In this document: positions 54,833-64,000 of the stretch, one piece after another
Position numbering within the stretch: position 1 is the stretch's first letter
How the letters are laid out: each line of letters begins with the position of its first letter
Source: Pseudophaeomoniella oleicola
Taxonomy: Eukaryota > Ascomycota > Eurotiomycetes > Phaeomoniellales > Phaeomoniellaceae
Reading direction: 5' to 3'
Assembly (NCBI GenBank): GCA_003868215.1
Contig: QWDQ01000026.1
Location: 268,533-332,532, forward strand
DNA length: 64,000 nt
Notes under the pieces: generated by a model
Told to the model about the DNA's origin: nothing
Databases searched by the model: none
What the model saw: the letters and a program-made list of their open reading frames with translations, nothing else
Program-made: the position numbers and the translations under genes

Positions 54833-57800
54833 TCCAGAGTTTGATATGCTCAAAAGTAGTTCACGTGGTGCTGTAAACAAGGCCTATGCGCTGAGACCTG
54901 CACTGGCGTTATCGGTGGAGCTATCATGGGACTATCGTTCGACGAGCAACGTCTACAATGTGTTATCTAAAGAGGATCATATCAGTCCATGAATGAGGCT
55001 AAAAATTCGATATGATAAGGATGTGGGATTGAATGTTGGAGCTTCATGTATGCGACATGATAATGAGTTGTTCGGCGGCAACGATGTTGAAAGAAGATGA
55101 GCTGCCTCGCTGCCTTACAACTCATTCCTGAGCACGGGACGACATGTACATAGTACAGTACCGTGGATCCAGGATGTGTATATCTAAAACAAGGAGTCTC
55201 AGGTGACTGCGATCAAGTCTCCATGCTGATGAAAACGAGGTTCCCCGTGTTTTGATTACATTGACACATTGCCCATATCGAGAGGATGAACAGCCAATCT
55301 TCAACGATGACGACATGGATGAAGATTACCTATCCACTGCCTCGTCCATAATAATTAGTTCGATCCAGTCGAGTACACGAATCACAAGGTGATAAAAGGC
55401 CCGACTTTAAGACATCAGCCGGCTCAACACAAGCGGTTTGAGCACGAACCCGCCTATCGCAATAACTTACTGGAGATAATCAAACCATGATGTTTGTGGG
55501 GGAGAAAAAAGGTCTTTGTATTCTCTTTGTGTGTGTCGTGCATCATAGTACGTAGTACGTACCGTAAGTAGATGGCCTTTTATGAAAATCCACTCCCTGT
55601 GAAATTGCCCACGGCCTGGGGGAGCCCATCTTCGCCATCATGGCCATCTTCGCCCATTTACATACACTTTCAGTATCCATCGGCAATTGAGCAACGTTAC
55701 AATGAGCAAAAAGTGGGAAAGTGGAGGGTTTGGTTTGGTAGGAGGGCGAGGGGGGGAATGATTAACGTTGCTCGTTCGTTTTCGTTTTCGCTAATCTTTT
55801 TTGGTTTATTTTTGGCTGTACCATAGTTAAAACTGTGGAGGATGAGATCAGGTAACTTAGGCTCTTCAGTGATTAAGTACTAGAAAGTGCCTCGGGTGCT
55901 TGATGTACGTAGGTAAGTAGTAGGCATAATTCGGATCTACCAACCTAGCTCGCTAAAGAGGTCAATAAGTTAATAGGTAAGTAGATAGAGCACGAACAGC
56001 GTGACAGTACAGGGCAGCTGAGGAGCTAGGTACATAAGGTATCTAACCGTAGGTAGTACATAGTGGTATGTATTGTAAATAAGGATCACGAGCCATTTCC
56101 CACATCATCGCTGTTACTACGTTATCCGGATAAAGATCATCATGAAGAGCACGGAACTGATACTCCACGTCTACCCACTGTATTTCCAGTAGAGATGGAG
56201 GGAGACGTAATGCAATATTGAAGGGACAAAGAAGGAAAGAGGAGAGATGCAACAGAAGAAGGAATGCGAGCCGTTGAAAACGTGGAAGCCACGCGGGAGA
56301 AGAATCAACAGCTTCTTTTTGAGGCCATGTATCTATATAGACCACCATCGGTTTCTGTATAGGCAATAGAATAGCTATGATAGATGAGGTTGGACTAGAG
56401 GTACGATTAGGTAGGGGTAGATAAGTAAATAATAGCGTGGCTAATTACGTTACTGTTGGAGCTTGAAGGAGGCTCTCGGATCACCGAGTGACTATCGCCT
56501 CATTCCATTATGCATAACACCTACTCATCCCTCACCATATGTCCTGTAGGTAGTGACCGGGATGTCTACATAATATGGCTATCCCTCGCTATCCCTCGCT
56601 ATCCCTCTGAATACTACGTAGATACGTGTTGGTTAGATAAGGTAGATAGAATAGATAGTAGGAACCTAGATAGCTACTACGTTAGGTACTATCAACCTAT
56701 AGGCAACAGATCTTATACATCTTTATGTTCTGTCCGCCGTCTTCACTTCACCACACATTCAAGCATATGCTAATAATTATGTACTTGACTGCTGACGGTA
56801 CTGGAACCGGACTGCACTACACGATGATTACAGTACGTAGTACATCCACCATCGTCGCCCGGTGAACCCGGAAGTTTCCAATGGAAAAGAATGGTGGAAT
56901 CCAGGTACCGCCAAATCCTTCAGGCAGGTTCAGAATCCTGCTTCTCCCATAACCCAAGATCCTTTAGGTAGTCGATTAGGGCTATATCCACCACCCGGCC
57001 CGCCTCGATTTGTCGCCCAGAGACAGCCCCGAACGGTACGAGGTTTTGGGCCTAAGTTGGCTGGTTTCCTGATGCATCGATTGTTAAAGGTACTAGGCTT
57101 GTGGCTAAGGACATAGGCAAGATGTATGGGATACCTAATCGTGGACTACGGTAGAAGAAGTTTACCCATCGCAGATACCTGGCGAGCTGGGTAGGTGCTT
57201 AAACTCTGATAGGTTATAGATTTTCCCTTTAGCGGATGGATTGTGGTTATGGAGAACAAGCCATGTCATGCCATGTCATGAGCCTTTCATCACCGTTGAA
57301 AAACGTGAATCCAGTGGGAATAAGATAAAGCCATTGTCGATCCATTTCGTTCGACTTCAACAGCAGATGCTTCACTTTTCGTGAGACACCAACCTGGCCT
57401 CTTCAACAAGATCCTGGTACTTTCATTGATCCCCATTTCACCGGCGCTCAATCGGAATCCGGGCTGTTGCAACTGGTGCATACTGGTGAAACATCTTCAT
57501 CTTCGTGAACCGGTCAAAGCTTTCATAGCCTCCGATAAGCAAGATCCGATGGCTTGTTGGCTTCCCACTTGGACACGCACCATTCGACAGCAATAGAACA
57601 GCAGTAGGCTATCCAGAAATCAGGTTCGCTGGCTTCGAACCTAGAATTCTTTCAATCGACCGATCGTGGTAATCATATCCTTCCCGTCCCGTCCGGTGTG
57701 TCCTGATCAGTCTTCGACTCGCTTGGATAACGATGCTGTCAACCAATATCGACTTGTCAACCATGTTCATCTCATAAGATCAGGAACCATAGAAGCATTT

Positions 57801-57868
57801 ACATCTCACTTTGGTGCCGTCTGCCAGGATTGCGGCCAAGATCACATGTGCGAGAGAATATACACACA
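54833..57868. other. Long gene-poor region
   Basis: About 3 kb between SCC4 and the LRR gene. It is rich in TAGGTA, TAGATA and TACGTA words (for example 55548-55562 and 56831-56843) and contains a short (CTATCCCTCG)n repeat. Frames such as 55572-55826 and 56862-57116 have no motifs. I see no gene, tRNA or transposon here. Confidence 0.5.
56579..56606. repeat. (CTATCCCTCG)n short tandem repeat
   Basis: Almost three copies of a 10-bp unit. Confidence 0.85.
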
Positions 57869-60800
57869 ATGACCGACTACCGACGACGGCGGAAGAGTCT
57901 CAGTATCTTCGGCCACACTCCCTCCCCTCTCACCGTCATAACTCAAGATACCACCAACCGACCTCTCTCCCCAGATGGCTTCTCAGCAAAGCCCAGGGCG
58001 CGCCCGATTTCGATCTTCGGTGGGCGCACAAACTCGAGTCCGGCCAGTCCGACCATCAACGAGAAAACCTCTTCGAGTTTCGAGCGGAGCGAGAGCCCGA
58101 AGATGCGCCCGAGGGTGTTACATAAAGGGCCGCGAACTTCGGTATTCGGGTCGTTGAGAAGTCTGCGGTCGCTGGACGACGAAGAACGCTTGACAGAAAC
58201 AAAGTCAAAGTCTTCGTCCTTTGAGGATGAAGAGTCACTTGGACCGGGATTGAGAAAAGGGATCTTTGGGGAGCAAGTGTTGCATTACGGTGAGGTACAG
58301 ACCGGAGGAACCATGTTCAGGAAGAAGAACCAATACCTCGTGTTGACAGAAACACACTTGTTACGCTTCAAGAGCCAGTCTAGAGCCGCAGAGATGTTCC
58401 CAAGTATACCCGCATCGTTAGGAAGAAGTAGTACGTCGAGACAGTCTCTGGTTTCCGTGGGATCCGTTAAAGACATGGAAGCAGCGCTTCTGAACGATCT
58501 CGTAACAGGGGTTGCTTTGAACCAAATCATTGCGGTCTCCAAGCTTGATGACGGAAGACCATATTTTTCAATTGAGGTATCGCATCTAGATGATCGGACA
58601 GGACACAACTCGACGATGCACATGCAGCTCAACGACCCGCGGGAAGCAGATTTGTGGTTGCTTGCGATCCGTAGAGCGTCGCAGAAAGCAAAAGAGAAAG
58701 ACCAGCAAATGTTCCCAGCACCAGTACTGCAGTACGTTGCCAGAATTTTAGAGCTTGAACATGACTATGACCCGGATCATTTCCGGATCTTCAAAGTCGT
58801 TCGCAGAGCAGCGACAAAGTCAAACGGAAGGTCTTCAATGGATGACCTGTCGAAGATGTCTTCCACAATTTGTTACATGGCCATCGGTATCAACAGAATC
58901 TTCCTTATACCCCCCCTGCGAAGCGCGACGCGCACCTCCAGTGCCTCACTCAATGACCTTGACGGTCCGATCTCGTATGGCGTGCTCAGCCTCACATCCT
59001 TCTCTATGCAAAGCGGGGATGACGCCTTCCAGATGATTTTTAGGGTACCTAGCCGGGGTGCTTTTGCACTTCAACTGGCTTCTTCTACAGTGCAGAGTAT
59101 CGCTCTTTGGGTGCGGTATCGCGCTGAATATTTACGACCAGCTTGGACACAATTACCCTTCCAATTCAAAGTTCCAGCGGCTCTTGAAGAGCAGGAACTC
59201 CCACTCCCACCTATTGATGAAGAACATTACTGCTTCGAAAGGACATTAATAGCCCACTGTTCAGCTTATGATGTTGATCCATCTCGCATCATCTATTCGA
59301 TTGACTATGAATGCGAAGATGCCCCGTGCTTTCGTTTACGGCCGGCGGCTGGATCCAAGCAGCGGTACTCTCCTTTGGAACTCATTGCACTTCTGCGTTC
59401 TCTTCGGTATAACGAAACGTTCACGTCATTTTCGTTCTACGGAATCAACTTGGATACTCTACAAAGCCTTTACGATCCTTATGGTATGGATTACGATGCA
59501 ACTACAACGCGGCAAGGCGTGATGGTCAATATTGACGGACACGAAAATTTGTGTGTCCTTGGTCAAGAGATTCGAGCTCTTGCCTTGAAAAGCAAGCGCC
59601 TACGAAGACTAGACTTCAGCTTCTGTCTGACGAAGGTTCCTGAGGAAGGCAATGGTATGAGGCATAATGCCTGCGGAATTCCCGAAGCTATCGTACCATT
59701 ACTGAAGAGATCATTGACGAATGTCGACTGGTTGATATTAAATGGGATCAAGCTTGGAGAATCGGACATAGATTATCTCGTGGACGGTGCATCTGAAAGG
59801 ATATGTCATCTGCGAGCGCTGGAAGTCAGCGATTGCGGCCTCTCTGTTCACGACCTCGACGTCTTACTCTCAACTCTGGCCGTTCAGGAAAGCACACTGG
59901 AAGTTATCAACATCTCTGGTGTACAAGGACGGATAAGCCCAGAACTATTTCAAAAGCAAATCGGCTACTTTGCCCATATTCGGCGGGTCAATCTCACGAG
60001 AGTCCAAAAATCTTCTGGTCCAGAACCATTGATCGCTCCTGAGACGTTAATGTCTTGGAGACTACAGGAGCTGATCCTCAGTCAGACTCCTGTTAGCGAA
60101 CCGACGGTCGAATCCATTGCTGCGTATCTGGCAAGCCCTCAGTCAGAGACTCTACGGGAACTACATCTCGACCAGTGTGGCCTGACCGGCTACGATCTTG
60201 CAGTTATTCTACGTTTTGTCCAACGTCCAAACGGATTAAGGAGGCCTATGCATATATCTGCTAGCGAAAACCGCCTCCATGTTGGCTATTCGAGCCTTTT
60301 CGACTCCATTGGCAAAAACATGACTCCTTCTCACCTGACCATGCGTATGATCGAGTTTGAGAAGGAACGTCATTTTCGGGAACTGGTAAACGCATTACGA
60401 AAGAACAAAACTCTTGTTTCCTTGGACATCTCCAAAGCCTCTCTACCCTATGATGCGACCCCTGAGACTTGTGATGCCTTACAACAATGTTTCGCCGAAA
60501 ATGCCACTCTTCAGGAACTGGACATAAGCGGAGATCAATCTCATCTCGATGCCGCAAGATTTGGCATTGGATTGAATCACGCATTGACCGGACTGAAGTG
60601 GAATCAGACACTCAAAATTCTCCGTATCGAGTACCAGAACCTTGGGTTTCAAGGTGCCAATACGTTGGCCGATGTTCTGGAGTTCAACGTTACGTTGCAG
60701 GAAGTTCACTGCGAGAACAACGATATAACGCTCCAGTCATTTACTGCACTTTTAAACGGACTCCAGAAGAACCGTAGTCTGCTTTACCTACCGTCATTGA

Positions 60801-61366
60801 AACGTGATCGAGACTTGTCGATTGAGAAGGTTAAGCGCGAAATCCAGCTCATGAACAACAGTAATGAGAACGTTGCTCTTCCACCCCAAACCACTCTTCG
60901 TCGCACGTTGACGTTGGTCGGTGCCAAACCCACTCGTCAATCAACTGCTCACAAGACTGCGGCCGCACTGAAAGCTTCTCCCCAAGTGAATCAAGACATT
61001 TTGACAGCCGTTGCCGGGCTCAATCGAAAATGGGACGCTGAGACATTGCGGTTACACTGTTATCTCATGCGTAACCACTGCATCGCAACAGGTCAACCCT
61101 TCGACGAGAACGAGTTTATCGCTGTTAATGGCGGTGGAGGCCTCGGTTTCGTCAAGAGTGTTCCGGATGCTGGAACCAAAGGTGACTTTATTTCGGCTAT
61201 CCCGGAGACCCCTTCACTGAGTGATCTGATGACCGAGGTCAAGCTCGGCAGTCGAGATGGCTCGTCTTCACCGGCAGACAGTGATGAAGGCCTCACTATG
61301 GGGTACATGGAAATGAATGAGAAGGTCGGTCTAGACCATGGGGTGGTCGTTGATCACCATCATTAG
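57869..61366 (+). CDS. PH-domain and leucine-rich-repeat protein
   Basis: Single exon, 1165 aa from ATG at 57869. The N-terminus (1-130) is disordered and Ser/Arg rich with spaced IFG/VFG motifs. A PH-like domain follows at about 135-275 (LHYGEVQTGGTMFRKKNQYL, LVLTETHLLRFKSQSRAAEM, LWLLAIRRASQKAKEKDQ). A second PH-like segment may occupy 300-430. From about 480 leucine-rich repeats run to near 1000 (LRALEVSDCGLSVHDLDVLL, LRELHLDQCGLTGYDLAVIL, LQELDISGDQSHLD, LQEVHCENNDITLQSF). The layout resembles CARMIL-like actin regulators and a fungal family of unknown role; the membrane or actin link is inference. The tail is acidic and ends in VVVDHHH. Confidence 0.8.
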   Translation: MTDYRRRRKSLSIFGHTPSPLTVITQDTTNRPLSPDGFSAKPRARPISIFGGRTNSSPASPTINEKTSSSFERSESPKMRPRVLHKGPRTSVFGSLRSLRSLDDEERLTETKSKSSSFEDEESLGPGLRKGIFGEQVLHYGEVQTGGTMFRKKNQYLVLTETHLLRFKSQSRAAEMFPSIPASLGRSSTSRQSLVSVGSVKDMEAALLNDLVTGVALNQIIAVSKLDDGRPYFSIEVSHLDDRTGHNSTMHMQLNDPREADLWLLAIRRASQKAKEKDQQMFPAPVLQYVARILELEHDYDPDHFRIFKVVRRAATKSNGRSSMDDLSKMSSTICYMAIGINRIFLIPPLRSATRTSSASLNDLDGPISYGVLSLTSFSMQSGDDAFQMIFRVPSRGAFALQLASSTVQSIALWVRYRAEYLRPAWTQLPFQFKVPAALEEQELPLPPIDEEHYCFERTLIAHCSAYDVDPSRIIYSIDYECEDAPCFRLRPAAGSKQRYSPLELIALLRSLRYNETFTSFSFYGINLDTLQSLYDPYGMDYDATTTRQGVMVNIDGHENLCVLGQEIRALALKSKRLRRLDFSFCLTKVPEEGNGMRHNACGIPEAIVPLLKRSLTNVDWLILNGIKLGESDIDYLVDGASERICHLRALEVSDCGLSVHDLDVLLSTLAVQESTLEVINISGVQGRISPELFQKQIGYFAHIRRVNLTRVQKSSGPEPLIAPETLMSWRLQELILSQTPVSEPTVESIAAYLASPQSETLRELHLDQCGLTGYDLAVILRFVQRPNGLRRPMHISASENRLHVGYSSLFDSIGKNMTPSHLTMRMIEFEKERHFRELVNALRKNKTLVSLDISKASLPYDATPETCDALQQCFAENATLQELDISGDQSHLDAARFGIGLNHALTGLKWNQTLKILRIEYQNLGFQGANTLADVLEFNVTLQEVHCENNDITLQSFTALLNGLQKNRSLLYLPSLKRDRDLSIEKVKREIQLMNNSNENVALPPQTTLRRTLTLVGAKPTRQSTAHKTAAALKASPQVNQDILTAVAGLNRKWDAETLRLHCYLMRNHCIATGQPFDENEFIAVNGGGGLGFVKSVPDAGTKGDFISAIPETPSLSDLMTEVKLGSRDGSSSPADSDEGLTMGYMEMNEKVGLDHGVVVDHHH

Positions 61367-62625
61367 AGTCCAGTGCCGTAGCAATTTGGACGCCATTATT
61401 GACGATCGCCGAAAGACCTTGGGAATATCGCTTTTGACGTTTCATCGTCATGTGTGCCACGGCGCTTGAATCTATTGACGCGGCCTCTCAGATCAGACAC
61501 TTGGACATTGAGCCACGTCTTGATTTACATGAGAGATTTGGTGTTATTGGGATCACTAGCAAACGCATTGCGATGGATGGGATTGCATAGGAGTCAGGAT
61601 ACTGCATTCCGCTATCGCCCACGTGGCAGATATTTGATGATCGATCTATTCAAGATCAAGATCTTTTTGGGATTTCTGTTTGCTTACTACGTATTCCCAT
61701 GTCGTCGTCGTTTGGTCCAGTCATTTTACGCGGTCTTTTGGTTTACTTATTGTTGCTGGTTTTTCTTGATACCCTTTTCCTTGTTGACCATCTGTACCTC
61801 GTTCGAGGTTTGAGAGAACATGCCCCTCTTAGAGGTACATAGATAACATTAACATATATGTACTTTCCTCTCTCCCTCGCTCCCTGTCCAGCTCGTTCTC
61901 AAGAAGGTTGTCTTGTGACTGACTTCCCTTCTTCCGCCCCTCTTTACGAGATGCAACAGAATAAAGAAAGAATCCTACTTTGAGATATCTATCTACCATC
62001 ACCTCGAATGACCTGCCTTATCTGTTTATCTAATGTTGGTAACGTATCAGAAATAATATCAGAAATTACAGTATTCATTATTAGTAAACTCCACGATATG
62101 ACGATGACGCCTGCTGCTTCCCTGCTGTCTTTTGCCCCTTGCTGGATGAATGGATGAATGATTGATTCTGTTGAGGAAAACAAAGTGTGAATGAATATCA
62201 TGGAGGAGTAAAGGAAATGGGGTACCCTCTGTGCCGCCTCGGCGTGTTGATTGGTCGTTCAGTGTACGGAGTTTACAGCTCAATGATGGATGGTGGGATA
62301 TTTAATGTAGCGGTGGTAATTAACGTTAACTACTGCAAACAACCTACCTAACTAACTACCTATTTTGCTCAGCCACAATGGACGGGAGAGAGAGAGAGAG
62401 AGGGAAAGGGAGAAACGCATGCAAGAATCTTCTTGATCGGATCGAGATTTTCAGAATTTGTGGCTTGGATTGCTATTGCCATTGATATTGCTAACTAATC
62501 AGGTGATTCACTTGAATATTTCGTACTGTAGAAACATAAATTTGACAATTGATCCTTCTGTGATTGTTGTCACTTCATTGCAATGTCTATCTACCTAGTT
62601 GTTACCTGATTACTGTCAAATTGAA

Positions 62626-62643
62626 GGTCAGGTCAGGTCAGGT
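62626..62643. repeat. (GGTCA)n short repeat
   Basis: Three and a half GGTCA units. Confidence 0.85.
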
Positions 62644-63184
62644 GTGGCTCACTCACTCTGAAATATCATGATAACTACTGCTGTGTAGGTACCTACGTAG
62701 ATCCTTCTATATACAGAAGTTGACATAGGCCGGCCTAGATGACCCCAAAAGACTATTAAATTGCAATAAGCGAATGTCCAGCTGCAGATGGCTCGATGGT
62801 AATTGACGTTAACCTGTAAAGTCGACCAGATTGGAGGGTTTAAATTACAGTACAATACTTGGTGTTTTTCCTACTCTTCCCAAGGCTGATATCCAATCAT
62901 AGACAGGTAATTAAGCCGAGGCCGTGTCAGAGCGTTGTCAGTAGGTCGGTAATTTCACTCGTTCCACCGTATCAGTATTGGCTTTTTCTCTTCTCTCCTC
63001 ATCTGCCCTACTTGGGGGTTTTATCCTTTTTTCTTTGTATGTAAGTTAGTAACCATCTCATCTCCATTCCATTGAAACAAGAAGCCGCCAAGTACGGCCA
63101 CTTTCTTAGGATGCTGTCTTCTATACTAAATGGAGAAGGTATTGACCAGAGACCAAGAAGAACTGGGATTGAAGCGAAATCAAC

Positions 63185-63198
63185 TTACTACGTAGTAA
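63185..63198. repeat. 14-bp TTACTACGTAGTAA palindrome
   Basis: Perfect inverted repeat centred on CG; contains the TACTACGTAGTA 12-mer also found at 222 and 25913. Confidence 0.85.
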
Positions 63199-63476
63199 AA
63201 AAGAATAAGTTGGAGATGGGATTTCATCATCAGCCGTCAATTAATCTCCACGTTCCCTTTTTAATTTACGAGGCGATTGGCAGCAAGGAAATTGCTGAGC
63301 GTACCCCAATGCAGCTTAACCCCAACGCGTATCAATTAGTTTCATAACTAAACAACTTAGCGTCATCTTACTGGAACCTCAACTGTTAGTTCCACGTTTC
63401 CCCCATGAACTTTGAAAAGTTGAGAAGAAAGGTAAATTTGCTCATGTTTTGTGGCTGTTCAATCTGAGTTGAACGG

Positions 63477-63522
63477 TTCTGTTTCTGTTTCTGTTACGGT
63501 TACTGTTACTGTTACTGTTACT
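63477..63522. repeat. (TGTTTC)n-(TGTTAC)n hexanucleotide repeat
   Basis: TGTTTC units pass into repeated GTTACT units. Confidence 0.85.
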
Positions 63523-63876
63523 TTCAACAGATCGCTTGCAGGTTTAAAATCCCTTAGGCTACTGAGCTCTGTTGGCTGACCGATGCCTGGTGACTGTAAA
63601 TATGTTTTTGACCATACCGCATCCATACAGCGCTTCGTGTTTTTTTCTACCTTCCTACGTACTGCGTAGTACATTGCGGATGGAGCACTCGATCCTTTTT
63701 CCCACACCAACCAAGGTCTGTCTCCCGCAAACCAAGAATGAAGGTACGTAGTCGATAAACACCAGATGATAAGTTCCAAGTTGCTTGTTGCATGGAAAGC
63801 CCCTTCGCATTTCGAACTACAGTAGTCAAAGGTAACATGATGCCATGCTTGCCCTCGTATCATGCCTATCACTGCA

Positions 63877-63877
<1 letters not shown>

Positions 63878-63943
<66 letters not shown>

Positions 63944-63945
63944 AC

Positions 63946-64000
<55 letters not shown>
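63878..64000. repeat. Poly-C tract of about 120 nt at the window end
   Basis: 66 consecutive C (63878-63943), then ACA, then C to the last base. No fungal telomere repeat is seen. Most likely an assembly or sequencing artefact at a contig end. Confidence 0.9.

Larger units (their letters stand above)
61367..63877. other. Gene-poor terminal region
   Basis: About 2.5 kb with simple repeats only: GA-rich tract at 62385-62403, (GGTCA)n at 62626-62643 and a hexanucleotide tract at 63477-63522. A 14-bp TACGTA palindrome lies at 63185-63198. The 119-aa frame at 61454-61813 is probably LRR-gene 3' flank. Confidence 0.5.

Noticed and set aside
54833-57868. Possible transposon in the 3-kb gap
   Set aside because: No transposase-like frame, terminal inverted repeat or LTR pair could be seen.
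61454-61813. 119-aa frame after the LRR gene
   Set aside because: No ATG-supported family match; it lies in the probable 3' UTR.
63459-63947. 162-aa frame beginning with a long glycine run
   Set aside because: The glycines come only from the poly-C tract and the rest overlaps a simple repeat.
63878-64000. Telomere
   Set aside because: No TTAGGG/CCCTAA units are present; the tract is a C homopolymer.

Overview
The window is chromosomal DNA of a filamentous ascomycete (Pezizomycotina). Many genes carry short introns (about 45-120 bp, GT..AG, often GTAAGT or GTATGT donors). The set includes nuclear housekeeping genes (Mediator MED6, proteasome alpha-6, Scc4, CDC123), a C6 zinc-cluster regulator and a bifunctional p-aminobenzoate synthase. 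Intergenic DNA is rich in TACCTAGG/TACGTA-type words and microsatellites. The class of fungus cannot be fixed from the sequence alone. I support 28 protein genes, one tRNA and one probable pseudogene.

Layout. 0.9-6.5 kb: a Dur3-type urea transporter (+) with GATA sites upstream, then a flavin monooxygenase (+). 7-12 kb: mitochondrial FMP32/CCDC90-like protein (-), peroxisomal enoyl-CoA isomerase (-), cytochrome oxidase assembly factor Pet100 (+), small serine palmitoyltransferase subunit (-). 12-16.5 kb: aminodeoxychorismate synthase (-) divergent from MED6 (+). 18-21 kb: a broken membrane-protein gene, then VPS68 (+) and VPS55 (-), which face each other tail to tail. 21-30 kb: proteasome alpha-6 (+), LOG-family phosphoribohydrolase (-), Hsp70 exchange factor FES1 (-), prolidase (-) and a disordered protein of unknown function (-). 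30-32 kb: a secreted App1-type phosphatidate phosphatase (-).

33-44 kb is the most accessory-looking part: zinc-cluster regulator (+), Fe(II)/2-oxoglutarate oxygenase (-), phytanoyl-CoA-dioxygenase-like enzyme (+), methyltransferase-like membrane protein (+) and CorA-like membrane protein (+). No polyketide synthase, peptide synthetase or terpene cyclase lies in the window. 44-54.8 kb: tRNA-Val(AAC), J-domain protein (-), CDC123 (+), Cut12-like spindle-pole protein (-) and cohesin loader Scc4 (+). 57.9-61.4 kb: a large PH plus leucine-rich-repeat protein (+). The last 2.5 kb has no gene and ends in about 120 nt of nearly pure C, which looks like a contig-end artefact.

The strongest functional link is VPS55 next to VPS68, whose products form one endosomal complex in yeast. 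No CRISPR array, intact transposon or obvious new defence-type system was found. Splice sites were read by eye; for every spliced model given, the exon lengths add up to a whole number of codons.
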